A stretch of DNA of 43,021 nt from an uncultured Oscillospiraceae bacterium (GCA_900540595.1 UQGL01000022.1:1-43021), one strand, 5' to 3'; shown: positions 8,098-16,755, counted from the stretch's first letter. Notes: generated by a model not told the origin, from the sequence alone. Numbers and translations are program-made.

Positions 8098-8193
8098 TAC
8101 TTTATAAAATCTGCTATCGCCTGCGCGTTGTGCCGCCCTTTTCATAGAGCTTTTTCAATGCCGCGTGTAAAGTAGTGCAATACACCCAATCAT

Positions 8194-8255
8194 TTCAACG
8201 GCGGTTCCAGCCGCAGTATTATTCAGCCTACATACAAACCTCCAGTCGGTATGTA
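8194..8255 (+). promoter_or_regulatory. Candidate promoter and inverted-repeat operator before the MFS remnant
   Basis: TTCAAC (8194-8199) and TATTAT (8217-8222) are spaced by 17 bases. Just downstream is an inverted repeat, TACATAC (8229-8235) and GTATGTA (8249-8255), with a 13-base spacer. Such a site near the start of transcription is typical for a TetR-type efflux repressor, but no regulator gene is next to it. The rest of 8098-8290 shows no convincing gene. Confidence 0.4.
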
Positions 8256-8290
8256 TGTACAAAACTATCATAGCGGGGAAGCACATCACC

Positions 8291-8656
8291 ATGAATCCCA
8301 CCTTTTATAAGATAACAGTCTGCCAAATCATCACGCTGTTCGGCAATGCTGCACTGCGGTTCGCGCTGCCGTTGTATCTTCTGCGCCGGACCGATTCCGC
8401 CGCACTGTTTCAGACCCTGCTGTTTACTGCAATCCAGGCCCATGCACCCACCGGGCAGACAGGCCGCTTTATGAGCCTTATCACGGTCTGTGCCTGCCTG
8501 ACCCAGCCGGTCGGGCAGGCGGCGTTCGGGCTTTTGTACGGCCGCTTTGCTGCCCTGCCCAGTGCCGTGCTTTTTGCGGCGGCGGCTGCCTCGATTTTTA
8601 TAAACCTTGCTGCATCGCATATTTTCAAAAAAGCCGTTTCTTTTTCAAAATCATGA
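8291..8656 (+). pseudogene. MFS transporter with a large internal deletion
   Basis: The open frame keeps the N-terminal first helix of a major facilitator (NPTFYKITVCQIITLFGNAA...) to about SAALF. It then jumps directly to a segment typical of helices 10-12 (TLLFTAIQ...GRFMSLI, QPVGQAAFGLLYG). A full transporter has about 400 residues; only about 121 remain from the ATG at 8291. An in-frame ATG at 8255 lies in the operator and is less likely. The deletion kept the frame, so a small membrane protein could still be made, but it cannot be a working MFS pump. Confidence 0.75.
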
Positions 8657-8689
8657 ACGCTTTTTTACCAATTTATTAAAAAGTTCTTA

Positions 8690-8717
8690 TTGACAAACAT
8701 TCTGCAAACCGTATAAT
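8690..8717 (+). promoter_or_regulatory. Strong promoter of the potABCD operon
   Basis: A perfect TTGACA at 8690-8695 and a perfect TATAAT at 8712-8717 are spaced by 16 bases. Transcription would begin about 215 bases before potA, leaving a long untranslated leader. Confidence 0.85.
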
Positions 8718-8738
8718 GTATCTTGTGTGTGCATCTAT

Positions 8739-8929
8739 AGGGCAAATCTTTTCTGCCCTGACACATTGGCGTTGTATGTGCTGCTGCAGCGGCCCCCTGC
8801 GCGTGGGGCCGTGTAACAAACCTTTGCGGGGCGGCATAATTGACGCTGACTCGTCAAGGACTTTGTGCCGGCCTAAGGAAGAAACGGCGCGATGAGAAGG
8901 TCCTGTGCCGGGAAATTCCGCAAAGGGGG
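8739..8929 (+). promoter_or_regulatory. Structured potABCD leader that pairs with the potA ribosome site; riboswitch candidate
   Basis: Two upstream hairpins are visible: AGGGCA/TGCCCT (8739-8744, 8754-8759) and CGGCCCC/GGGGCCG (8790-8796, 8805-8811). A closed multi-branch fold follows. P1 is CCTTTGCGG (8821-8829) with CCGCAAAGG (8918-8926). P2 is CGGCA (8832-8836) with TGCCG (8906-8910). An inner hairpin is 8840-8845 with 8852-8857. A long arm is 8857-8864 with 8897-8904, extended by 8865-8870 with 8885-8890. The 3' strand of P1 contains AAAGG of the potA Shine-Dalgarno (8922-8929), so P1 formation would hide it. I do not recognise a known riboswitch class. A polyamine ligand is a guess from the gene context. 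Confidence 0.6.
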
Positions 8930-8940
8930 ATGCAATAAAA

Positions 8941-9987
8941 ATGAATGAAAATCTGATCGTATCTCTGAAAGACATTGTTGTCGATTTCGATGGGCAAAAG
9001 GTCCTGGACGGACTCTCGCTGGACATCCACGACAAGGAATTTGTCACCTTCCTCGGCCCCTCCGGCTGCGGCAAGACGACGACCCTGCGTGTGATTGCCG
9101 GTTTTGTCACCCCGAAATCGGGCAATGTCTTTTTTGATGGCAAGGACATCGCCAACATGCCGCCCTACAAGCGGCCGGTAAACACGGTGTTCCAGAAGTA
9201 CGCGCTCTTCCCGCACCTGAATGTGTTTGAGAATGTCGCTTTCGGCCTGCGCCTGAAAAAGATGACCGAGGAGGAAATCCGCCCCAAGGTGCTGGAGATG
9301 CTCGAGATCGTCGGCCTGAAAGGGTTTGAGCGCCGCAGCATCCATCAGCTGTCCGGCGGTCAGCAGCAGCGTGTTGCCATTGCCCGCAGTCTGGTCAACC
9401 AGCCGCGCGTCCTTTTGCTGGACGAGCCTTTGGGCGCACTTGACCTCAAGCTGCGCAAGGAGATGCAGCTGGAATTGAAGCGCCTGCAGCGTGAGATGAA
9501 CATCACCTTTGTCTATGTCACCCACGATCAGGAGGAGGCCCTTACCATGTCGGACACCGTTGTGGTCATGTCCGGCGGCAAAATTCAGCAGATCGGTTCC
9601 CCTCAGGACATTTACAACGAGCCTAAAAACGCTTTTGTCGCGCGCTTTATCGGCGATTCCAACATCGTGGACGGCGTCATGCTCAAGGACTTTCTTGTCA
9701 ACTTCGGCGGCTATGATTTCACCTGTGTGGACCGCGGCTTCAAGCCGAACGAGCCTGTGCAGGTCGTTATCCGCCCCGAGGATGTGCAGATCGTGCCGCC
9801 CTCTGTCGGTATGCTGACCGGCCTTGTGCGTGAGGTCATCTTCAAGGGCGTTCACTTTGAAATGCATGTCGATGTCGAAGGCTATGAGTGGATCATCCAC
9901 TCCACGCAGGCCAGCCAGCCCGGCGAGCTTATCGGCATGAACATCGGCCCGGACGAAATTCATATCATGAAGCGTTCGGAGGTGTGA
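8941..9987 (+). CDS. potA: Spermidine/putrescine ABC transporter ATP-binding protein PotA
   Basis: A 348-residue ATPase that powers polyamine uptake. Walker A is GPSGCGKTT (residues 39-47), the signature is LSGGQQQR (137-144), and Walker B is [11 protein letters not shown] near 159. A C-terminal TOBE-like domain of about 110 residues follows, as in PotA/MalK types. The ATG at 8941 is preceded by AAAGGGGG; an in-frame ATG at 8905 lies within the folded leader and is not favoured. Genes for two permeases and a binding protein follow with almost no gaps, making a standard potABCD operon. Confidence 0.95.
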   Translation: MNENLIVSLKDIVVDFDGQKVLDGLSLDIHDKEFVTFLGPSGCGKTTTLRVIAGFVTPKSGNVFFDGKDIANMPPYKRPVNTVFQKYALFPHLNVFENVAFGLRLKKMTEEEIRPKVLEMLEIVGLKGFERRSIHQLSGGQQQRVAIARSLVNQPRVLLLDEPLGALDLKLRKEMQLELKRLQREMNITFVYVTHDQEEALTMSDTVVVMSGGKIQQIGSPQDIYNEPKNAFVARFIGDSNIVDGVMLKDFLVNFGGYDFTCVDRGFKPNEPVQVVIRPEDVQIVPPSVGMLTGLVREVIFKGVHFEMHVDVEGYEWIIHSTQASQPGELIGMNIGPDEIHIMKRSEV

Positions 9988-9990
9988 TAG

Positions 9991-10812
9991 ATGCTCAAAT
10001 CCAAAACCTCCCGCTGGCTGGCAGGGCCGTATCTGCTCTGGATGGCCATTTTCACTGTCGTGCCGCTGGTCATCGTCGTCTGGTACGCCATGACGAACGC
10101 CGACGGGCAGTTCACCCTTGACAACCTGACCCAGATCGGCCGCTACTCCAGCGTGTTTGCCCGCAGCCTGATTCTGGCCGCCATTTCCACAGTAGTATGC
10201 CTGGTCATGGCGTTCCCGGTGGGGTATTTTCTCTCCCGCCTGCGGGCCAACAAGCAGCATATCATGCTGATGCTGATCATGCTGCCCATGTGGATGAACT
10301 TTCTGCTGCGCACCTACGCATGGATGACCCTGCTTGAAAAAAACGGCCTTATCAACAAATTCTTCGGCCTGTTCGGTCTGGGCCCCTTCAACATGATCAA
10401 CACCTCCGGTGCCGTTGTGCTGGGTATGGTGTACAACTATCTGCCCTTTATGATCCTGCCCATCTATACCTCGATGACCAAGATCGATGATTCGATCATC
10501 GAGGCCGCGCAGGATCTGGGCTGCAACGTCTGGCAGATTTTGTTCCGCGTGCTCGTACCGCTGACCGGCCCCGGCATTGCCACCGGCATTACGCAGGTAT
10601 TTGTTCCGGCTGTTTCCACCTTTATTATCAGCCGTATGCTGGGCGGCGGCTCCAACCTGCTGATTGGCGACTTGATTGAGCTGCAGTTCCTCGGCAACTC
10701 CTACAACCTGAACCTCGGCTCTGCCATGAGTCTGGTACTGATGGTTATCGTCCTGCTCTGCATGAGCTTCACTTCGAGCTTTGATGAGTCCGAGATGGAA
10801 GGAGTGATGTGA
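9991..10812 (+). CDS. potB: Spermidine/putrescine ABC transporter permease PotB
   Basis: A 273-residue inner-membrane subunit with about six helices. The BPD_transp_1 coupling loop is seen as EAAQDLGCNVWQILFRVLVP, matching the EAA motif that docks onto PotA. The N-terminal helix is followed by a short extracellular segment, as in PotB/PotH. It lies three bases after potA, and potC starts one base after its stop. Confidence 0.93.
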   Translation: MLKSKTSRWLAGPYLLWMAIFTVVPLVIVVWYAMTNADGQFTLDNLTQIGRYSSVFARSLILAAISTVVCLVMAFPVGYFLSRLRANKQHIMLMLIMLPMWMNFLLRTYAWMTLLEKNGLINKFFGLFGLGPFNMINTSGAVVLGMVYNYLPFMILPIYTSMTKIDDSIIEAAQDLGCNVWQILFRVLVPLTGPGIATGITQVFVPAVSTFIISRMLGGGSNLLIGDLIELQFLGNSYNLNLGSAMSLVLMVIVLLCMSFTSSFDESEMEGVM

Positions 10813-10813
10813 G

Positions 10814-11665
10814 ATGAACAAAAGACACTCTGCGCTCCTCATGCGCACCTACGTCATTCTGGTGTTCTGCTTCATGTATCTGCCCATCGCGGTCATGATT
10901 GCGTTCAGCTTCAATGAGAGCAAATCCCGCTCGAACTTTACGGGCTTCACCCTCGGCTGGTACAAGAGCCTGTTCCACAACGAGATGATTTTGTCCGCGC
11001 TGGGTCTGAGCCTTGTGCTGGCGCTGGTGTCCAGCATTATCGCCACGGTGCTGGGCACGCTGGCGACCCTTGGCATCAACTCGATGTCCCGCAAAAGCCA
11101 GCTCATCATCAATAACATCAGCTATGTGCCTGTCGTCAATCCGGAGATCATCACCGGTGTCTCACTGATGCTTCTCTTCGTCATGGCGCAGAACTTCGGC
11201 ATCGGCGGCGAGAGCGGCATCTTCGGCTGGCCGACGCTGCTGATTGCACACATCACCTTCAATATCCCGTATGTTATCTTTAATGTAGGCCCCAAGCTGC
11301 GCCAGCTCGATCCCAGCCTGTACAATGCAGCGCTGGATCTGGGCTGCACACCGCGCCAGGCTTTCACCAAAGTCATCATGCCACAGCTGTCCCCGGCCAT
11401 TTTGTCGGCATTCCTCATCTGCCTGACCTACTCTATTGATGACTTCATGATTTCCTACTTCAACTCCGGCACAATGCAGACACTGCCTATCGCCATCTAC
11501 TCGATGACCCGCAAGAAGGTCAGCCCCGAGATCAACGCGCTGTCTGCAGTCATATTCTGCGTCATTCTGGCAATCATCCTGATTTCCAACGCCGCAGACT
11601 CCCGCGCCTACCGCCGCAACCAGAAGGCCATCCGCAAAGCCATGCTGGACGAAGGGGGGCGCTGA
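10814..11665 (+). CDS. potC: Spermidine/putrescine ABC transporter permease PotC
   Basis: A 283-residue permease with about six helices and the coupling motif NAALDLGCTPRQAFTKVIMP. The region around YSIDDFMISYFNSG is typical of PotC/PotI. It forms the channel with PotB. The gene ends with an in-frame GAAGGGGGGC tract that serves as ribosome site for potD, two bases downstream, so the last two genes are tightly coupled. Confidence 0.93.
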   Translation: MNKRHSALLMRTYVILVFCFMYLPIAVMIAFSFNESKSRSNFTGFTLGWYKSLFHNEMILSALGLSLVLALVSSIIATVLGTLATLGINSMSRKSQLIINNISYVPVVNPEIITGVSLMLLFVMAQNFGIGGESGIFGWPTLLIAHITFNIPYVIFNVGPKLRQLDPSLYNAALDLGCTPRQAFTKVIMPQLSPAILSAFLICLTYSIDDFMISYFNSGTMQTLPIAIYSMTRKKVSPEINALSAVIFCVILAIILISNAADSRAYRRNQKAIRKAMLDEGGR

Positions 11666-11667
11666 AG

Positions 11668-12909
11668 ATGAAACTGAAAAAGTTTTCCGCTGCAGCGCTG
11701 GCCGCACTGACTGTCACCATGATGAGCGCCGTGCCGGTGCTGGCCGCCGATGACATCGAGGTCAACGAGGATATTTCCGTCTCCGGCGACTACGATTGGA
11801 AGCGCTTTGCCAACGACCATATCACGCTGAATGTCTACAACAACGGCCTGTACATCTCCGACGGCTCTGACGACAGCGTAAATGTGCTGTCCGCCTTTGA
11901 GGATTTGACCGGCATCAAGGTCAATTACACGACCTACGACTCCAACGAGAGCCTCTACGCCAAGCTGAAATCCGGCGGCGTATCCTATGATGTTATCTTC
12001 CCGTCGGATTACATGGTGGGCAAGATGGCCAAGGAGGGCATGCTGTCCGAGCTGAACATGGACAACATTCCGAACTTTGCCGGCATCGGTGAAACATATC
12101 TGGACCGCAGCTTCGACCCAGGCAACAAGTACAGCGTGCCCTACATGTGGGGCACAACGGGCCTGATCTACAACATGACGATGGTCGAGGAGCCGCCCAC
12201 GAAATGGGCGGACATGTGGGATGTTGCGTACACAAACAATGTGCTGATGTTCAACAATTCCCGCGATGCTTACGCGATTGCAGCCAAGACGATTGGTCTG
12301 TCGATGAATCCGCAGTCCGTTGACGAGATCACCGCCATCACCGATGCGCTGAAGGCCCAGAAGAACATCGTGCAGGCCTACGTCATGGACGAGGTCTTTG
12401 ACAAGATGGAGGGTGGCGAGGCCGCCATGGCGCCCTACTATGCGGGCGATGCCATCACGATGATCGACGAAAACCCAGACCTTGCTTTCGTCCACCCGGA
12501 GGAAGGCGTCAACTTCTTCATCGACAGCATGTGCATTCCGGCCAACGCCAAGCACCGGGAGGCCGCCGAAATGTTCATCAACTACCTGTGTGAGCCGGAC
12601 GTCGGCCTTGCCAACGCAGACTTCATCGGCTATTCCACCCCCATCACCGCCGTGTGGGAGATGCTGGACGACGATTTGAAGTACAGCGAAATTGCCTACC
12701 CGAGCGCGGAGGTTCTGGACAAGGCGGAGGTCTTTGAGACTCTGCCCGACGACATCAACGCCGCCATGGACTCCCAGTGGAGTGAGATGAAGAGCTATGA
12801 GGATGGCGGCAGCGGCTGGATGGTCGTTGTGCTGCTGATGCTCGCGCTCCTCATTTCCGCATTCAACATCTGGCGCAAGCTCCGCAAGAAATCGCGCGAC
12901 AATTACTGA
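11668..12909 (+). CDS. potD: Polyamine-binding protein PotD with a C-terminal membrane anchor
   Basis: A 413-residue extracytoplasmic solute-binding protein for polyamines. A Sec signal occupies residues 1-26 (cut expected after VLA). The mature part has the periplasmic-binding fold of PotD/PotF with YNNGLYISDG and YDVIFPSDYM regions. There is no lipobox cysteine. In its place the C-terminus carries a hydrophobic helix at about 383-402 followed by a basic tail (RKLRKKSR). Gram-positive PotD proteins are usually lipoproteins, so this one is probably held by its own transmembrane helix. It closes the operon and is followed by a strong terminator. Confidence 0.93.
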   Translation: MKLKKFSAAALAALTVTMMSAVPVLAADDIEVNEDISVSGDYDWKRFANDHITLNVYNNGLYISDGSDDSVNVLSAFEDLTGIKVNYTTYDSNESLYAKLKSGGVSYDVIFPSDYMVGKMAKEGMLSELNMDNIPNFAGIGETYLDRSFDPGNKYSVPYMWGTTGLIYNMTMVEEPPTKWADMWDVAYTNNVLMFNNSRDAYAIAAKTIGLSMNPQSVDEITAITDALKAQKNIVQAYVMDEVFDKMEGGEAAMAPYYAGDAITMIDENPDLAFVHPEEGVNFFIDSMCIPANAKHREAAEMFINYLCEPDVGLANADFIGYSTPITAVWEMLDDDLKYSEIAYPSAEVLDKAEVFETLPDDINAAMDSQWSEMKSYEDGGSGWMVVVLLMLALLISAFNIWRKLRKKSRDNY

Positions 12910-12914
12910 CCCCC

Positions 12915-12948
12915 TGCAGTGCATCGCTTCATGATGCACTGCATTTTT
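12915..12948 (+). terminator. Intrinsic terminator of the potABCD operon
   Basis: A perfect 11-bp stem (12915-12925 with 12933-12943) has a seven-base loop and is followed by TTTTTATTTT. Confidence 0.92.
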
Positions 12949-12973
12949 ATTTTCACTGCGCTGGCACGCCGCT

Positions 12974-13002
12974 TTGCATTTTTGCTCTGACTGTGCTATA
13001 CT
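12974..13002 (+). promoter_or_regulatory. Promoter for the thioesterase gene
   Basis: TTGCAT at 12974-12979 and TATACT at 12997-13002 are spaced by 17 bases, about 50 bases before the start codon. Confidence 0.65.
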
Positions 13003-13052
13003 CCATTTGAGCATTTGTAATTTTTGATTCGATTGGTAAGGAGGGCGCATCT

Positions 13053-13796
13053 ATGCCCGAAAAGCAAACCACCTATACAGAGAAATTCACCGTCTACCGC
13101 ACGGACGGCGACCACCTCGGCAATGTCAAGCTGGGAGCACTGCTGCGCTATGCCCAGCAGGTCGCTACCGCCCACGCCGAGGCCGTAGGGCTGGACGATG
13201 CCCTGTACCGCAAGACCCACACCGCCTATGTGCTGGCCAAGCTGGCCCTGCACATTGAGCGCCTGCCCCGCGTTGATGAGGAGCTGACCCTGCTCACCCA
13301 GCCGGAAAACTGCAAGCGGGCTGTCAACAAGCGCATCACCCATTTTTATGATGCCTCCGGCGCAGAGGCTGCCGTCATGGACAGCCGCTGGGTGCTCATT
13401 GATACAGAAAAGCGCATCATCCTGCGCAAGCACCCCGAACAGTTCAATGACCAGTGGGCCGCCGATGTCCCGTTTGAGCTGCCGATCAAGCTGCCCCGCA
13501 TTGCCCCTGAGGACTGCGAGGTGCTGGGGAAGCAGCAGGCTGTCTACTCCCGCTGCGATATGAACGGGCATCTGAACAATACCCGATATGCCGACATCGT
13601 CTGCGATGCCGTGCCATGGGAGGTGTGGGATACCGCGCAAATCCGCGATTTTACGATTAGCTACCACCGTGAGGTCCCCCGCGGGGAGAGCTTCACCCTG
13701 CGCCGTGCCAGACTGGCAGAGGACACCTTCTATTTTGATGGCGAACGGGAAGGCAAATCTGCCTTTGAGGCACAGCTGATTTTCAAACACTTATAA
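13053..13796 (+). CDS. Acyl-ACP thioesterase (FatA/FatB-like)
   Basis: A 247-residue double hot-dog thioesterase that releases fatty acids from acyl carrier protein. The first hot-dog spans about residues 5-130. The second begins near 150 and holds the catalytic box D169-M-N171-G-H173 followed by LNNTRYAD, the strongest family signature. No signal peptide is present, so it is cytoplasmic. The start has a strong AAGGAGGG site. It is a single gene with its own promoter. Chain length specificity cannot be read from the sequence. Confidence 0.9.
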   Translation: MPEKQTTYTEKFTVYRTDGDHLGNVKLGALLRYAQQVATAHAEAVGLDDALYRKTHTAYVLAKLALHIERLPRVDEELTLLTQPENCKRAVNKRITHFYDASGAEAAVMDSRWVLIDTEKRIILRKHPEQFNDQWAADVPFELPIKLPRIAPEDCEVLGKQQAVYSRCDMNGHLNNTRYADIVCDAVPWEVWDTAQIRDFTISYHREVPRGESFTLRRARLAEDTFYFDGEREGKSAFEAQLIFKHL

Positions 13797-13853
13797 TTTC
13801 TACACAAACCCCTGTTACACTGTTTACATCGACAATGTAAAGGAGTTATTATT

Positions 13854-14714
13854 ATGACAAAGCAAAAATTCGGCCTGACCGGCACGGCGCTCAAAACCAT
13901 TGCGCTGGTGCTCATGGTGATGGATCACATTCACTACTTTTTTGAATTTACGGGCGTTGTGCCGGAATGGTTCAGTATGCTGGCGCGGCTGTCCGCGCCG
14001 CTGTTTCTGTTCTGCACTGTGGAGGGCTTCGCCCATACCCATGACCGCAGGCGCTACTTCCTGCGTATCTGGGCCATCGGTACTGCGATGGGCACGGTGG
14101 AATTTTTCATGATCTATGCAGGGGCCTTCCGCCGCGGGGACGGCTTCTACCCGCTGAATGCCATTTTTCAGGATCTGATGCTGCTCTGCATCATCTGGCA
14201 GGGCATCGACTGGCTGCGCCAGCGCCGGTTTGTACGGGGCGCACTGGCTGCTGCCATGCCGATTTTCTGGCCGATTTGCATCGTAGCGCTGCTGATGCTT
14301 TTTCCCAAAATTCAGGACGCACCGATCGGCTCTGCCGTGTTGGCGTGGGTCATCACCGCGCCGCTGCCTTTGTGGACATCCATCACCGATGGCGGCTGGT
14401 CTTTTCTGGCCGGGGGCATCGTGCTGTATGCACTGTACGGCCACAAGCGCCTGCGGTTAGCCGTCTGGGCGGCCATGACCTTCCTGTGTGATTTTGTGCT
14501 GGTATTTCTGCAGGTTCACAGTCTGCCGGATTTCGCCTTTTCCCAGATGTTCACAGTCTACTATGAGTGGCTCGGCGTTTTTGCCGTTATCGGCATGGCG
14601 CTGTACAACGGCCAGCGCGGCAGCGGCCACAAGCAGCTGTTCTACTGGTTCTACCCGGCACATGTCTACCTGCTTTACGGTGCATCCTGTCTTGTTTACA
14701 GCTTACTGCAATAA
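13854..14714 (+). CDS. TraX-family membrane protein
   Basis: A 286-residue membrane protein with about eight hydrophobic helices. The opening (LTGTALKTIALVLMVMDHI) matches the TraX family, whose founding member N-acetylates F-pilin; most chromosomal Firmicutes members have no known role. The early DH pair recalls the related AT3 acyltransferases. A short palindrome, TTTACAT/ATGTAAA, precedes the AAAGGAG ribosome site. The two-component regulator follows after eleven bases, so they may share a transcript. Confidence 0.82.
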   Translation: MTKQKFGLTGTALKTIALVLMVMDHIHYFFEFTGVVPEWFSMLARLSAPLFLFCTVEGFAHTHDRRRYFLRIWAIGTAMGTVEFFMIYAGAFRRGDGFYPLNAIFQDLMLLCIIWQGIDWLRQRRFVRGALAAAMPIFWPICIVALLMLFPKIQDAPIGSAVLAWVITAPLPLWTSITDGGWSFLAGGIVLYALYGHKRLRLAVWAAMTFLCDFVLVFLQVHSLPDFAFSQMFTVYYEWLGVFAVIGMALYNGQRGSGHKQLFYWFYPAHVYLLYGASCLVYSLLQ

Positions 14715-14725
14715 AAGGGGCTATT

Positions 14726-15397
14726 ATAGCAAACATTCTGGCAATCGATGATGACCGTGACCTTTGTACGCTGCTAAAAACAGCGCTTGAGCGTGACGGC
14801 CACACCGTAGAAACGCGCACCTCCGGCACGCAGCTGACCGATACGCTCTGCCGCTGGGCGGACTGCATCCTGCTGGATGTGATGATGCCCGGCGAGGATG
14901 GCTTCGCTGTCTGCAGGCGCATCCGCGCCGAGACAGACGCGCCGATCTTATTTTTGACTGCGCGTACCGATGAGCCGTCGGTGCTGACAGGCCTTGGCCT
15001 TGGCGCGGACGATTACCTGACCAAGCCGTTCCGCATAGCGGAGCTGCGTGCGCGTGTCGCAGCACACCTGCGGCGGCAGAACCGCACACCATCCCATAAG
15101 ATCACCCGCGGCGGGGTGGCGCTGGACCTTTCCGCCAAGGAAGCCAGCGTTGGCGGCACGCCTTTGCACCTGACAAAATCCGAGTACGCTATCTGTGAGC
15201 TGCTTGCCCTCCATGCAGGGCAGACCTTTTCCAAAGAACAAATTTACGAAGCTGTGTTCGGTTACGACGGCACAGCGGATGACACCGCCATCACCCAGCA
15301 CATCAAGAACATCCGCGCCAAACTGCGCGCGGCCGGGGCAGGGGAGGTGCTGCAAACGATATGGGGAGTAGGCTACCAATGGCAAAACGAAAACTGA
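14726..15397 (+). CDS. OmpR/PhoB-family response regulator with a non-canonical start codon
   Basis: A regulator of about 223 residues. The receiver has the acidic pair Asp8-Asp9, the phosphorylation site Asp51 in LLDVMMP, Thr78 and Lys100. A C-terminal winged helix ends with the family-typical NIRAKLR and IWGVGYQW. No ATG, GTG or TTG lies where the N-terminus must begin. The expected Met-Ala-Asn-Ile-Leu opening reads ATA-GCA-AAC with AAAAGGGG five bases upstream, so ATA (14726) or the preceding ATT (14723) would be the start. A longer frame extends back into the TraX gene but is its shadow. The kinase overlaps its end. Confidence 0.85.
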   Translation: MANILAIDDDRDLCTLLKTALERDGHTVETRTSGTQLTDTLCRWADCILLDVMMPGEDGFAVCRRIRAETDAPILFLTARTDEPSVLTGLGLGADDYLTKPFRIAELRARVAAHLRRQNRTPSHKITRGGVALDLSAKEASVGGTPLHLTKSEYAICELLALHAGQTFSKEQIYEAVFGYDGTADDTAITQHIKNIRAKLRAAGAGEVLQTIWGVGYQWQNEN

Positions 15398-16722
15398 CAT
15401 CCCTGCGCAGTGTTCTGCTGCGGTATCTCCTTTTGTGCGGCGGCGGGTGCGCGCTGATTCTGGTGCTCTGGTGGGTCATTTTTATGCAGCTGATAAACAT
15501 CGGTTTTCTGCTGCCTGCCGTGGCGTCCGCCCAGGCCTGCGCCGATGCCCGGGAAACTGTGGCCTCGATGACGGCAGACACCTTCGATTCCCTGCAGATC
15601 AGCGACCTGTGCCGCTGGGCTGTGGTGCAGAATGACGCAGTGCTGCAGACCAACATGAATGACCGCCATCTGAAAATTGCCCTCAACGCCTTTCACGGCG
15701 GCAGCGGCAATCCGGGGTACCAGTACGATGTCAAAATGGCTGACGGAAGCTTTTGCCTTTTGCAGTACGACTATGCTACGCCCTACGCCGACCCGGCCCT
15801 GCGGGACACGCTGCCGGATTTCCAGACCTGCTATATTTTGCTGCTGGCGGTGCTCATCCTCGTTTGGCTGGGCTGGCAGACCCACTGCACCGTGCGCGCC
15901 TTTGCCGCAGAGACTGCCCGGCTGAACGCGGCCGTAGATGCTATTGCCGCCCGGCAGCTGGAGCAAATTGACACGGATGGCGTGCGCATCCGGGAATTTG
16001 ACGCCACCTTACAGGCCTTACAGACGATGGGCCGCGAACTGACGGACAGCCTGCAAAGCCAGTGGCGGATGGAGCAGCAGCGCGCCGAGCAGATTGCCGC
16101 GCTGACGCATGACTTGAAAACGCCGCTGTCCATCATTCAGGGCAACGCAGACCTGCTGGCCGAGGATGCTCTGTCCGCCGACCAGCAGACACAGGTCGAA
16201 GCCATCCTGCGCGGCACAGAGCGCGCACGCCACTATTTGGCCGCTCTGCGCACAGCCGGCGCAGCACCTGCCGTACAAACATCGCTGGCCAGCCACGCCC
16301 TCACGGAACGGCTGGCGCAGACAGCCCGCGCCCTCTGCGCGCCTGCCGGAATCCATTTTATACTACAGGAGGAATGGCAGGGGACGATCCGTGCTGCAGA
16401 AAACGACCTGCTGCGCGCTGCGGAAAACCTTTTGGACAACGCCGCCGCCCACACTCCGCGCGGCGGAACCGTCACCCTGACCGTTGCAAGGGAAAACAAC
16501 CGCTTTATTTTGCGTGTGACCGATACCGGCCCCGGCTTTACCGCCGCAGCACTGGCCCGGGCGGGGGAGATGTTCTACACAGATGCCGCGCGCAGCGACA
16601 GTGCCCATCAGGGGCTGGGACTGTATTCTGCACGCAGGACCGCTGCAGCCCATGGCGGTACCCTGCGGGTATCCAACACCCCCGGCGGCTGCGCCGAGCT
16701 TTGCCTGCCTATTTGTGAATAA
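15379..16722 (+). CDS. Sensor histidine kinase
   Basis: A 447-residue membrane kinase paired with the regulator upstream, overlapping it by 19 bases. A first transmembrane helix lies at about 13-35 and a second near 150-168, with an extracytoplasmic sensor of about 115 residues between them. The HisKA box is ALTHDLKTPLS with His244. The HATPase_c domain has the N box ENLLDNAAAHTP, G1 DTGPGF and G2 GLGLYSARR. ATG at 15361 is possible, but 15379 is preceded by GGGGAG. The signal is unknown; no transporter or other target gene is directly attached. Confidence 0.92.
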   Translation: MAKRKLTSLRSVLLRYLLLCGGGCALILVLWWVIFMQLINIGFLLPAVASAQACADARETVASMTADTFDSLQISDLCRWAVVQNDAVLQTNMNDRHLKIALNAFHGGSGNPGYQYDVKMADGSFCLLQYDYATPYADPALRDTLPDFQTCYILLLAVLILVWLGWQTHCTVRAFAAETARLNAAVDAIAARQLEQIDTDGVRIREFDATLQALQTMGRELTDSLQSQWRMEQQRAEQIAALTHDLKTPLSIIQGNADLLAEDALSADQQTQVEAILRGTERARHYLAALRTAGAAPAVQTSLASHALTERLAQTARALCAPAGIHFILQEEWQGTIRAAENDLLRAAENLLDNAAAHTPRGGTVTLTVARENNRFILRVTDTGPGFTAAALARAGEMFYTDAARSDSAHQGLGLYSARRTAAAHGGTLRVSNTPGGCAELCLPICE

Positions 16723-16755
16723 ATTGAGAAATTACAAAAAAATGACAAAACGCTC

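Noticed and set aside
7839..8147. Two overlapping short plus-strand frames inside the mobile repeat
   Set aside because: They overlap in different frames, have no ribosome site and run into the terminator. The repeat is best read as non-coding.
8854..10848. A 664-codon open frame on the minus strand opposite potA and potB
   Set aside because: It is the complement shadow of two clear genes in GC-rich DNA. It is His/Gln/Asp-rich with no domain, and has no ribosome site.
11608..13050. A 480-codon minus-strand frame opposite potD
   Set aside because: It mirrors the codon pattern of potD, crosses the potABCD terminator and the thioesterase promoter, and shows no protein motif.
14567..14725. N-terminal extension of the response regulator back to an ATG at 14567
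   Set aside because: The extra residues come from the TraX gene in another frame. Receiver domains begin at the ANILAIDDD segment.
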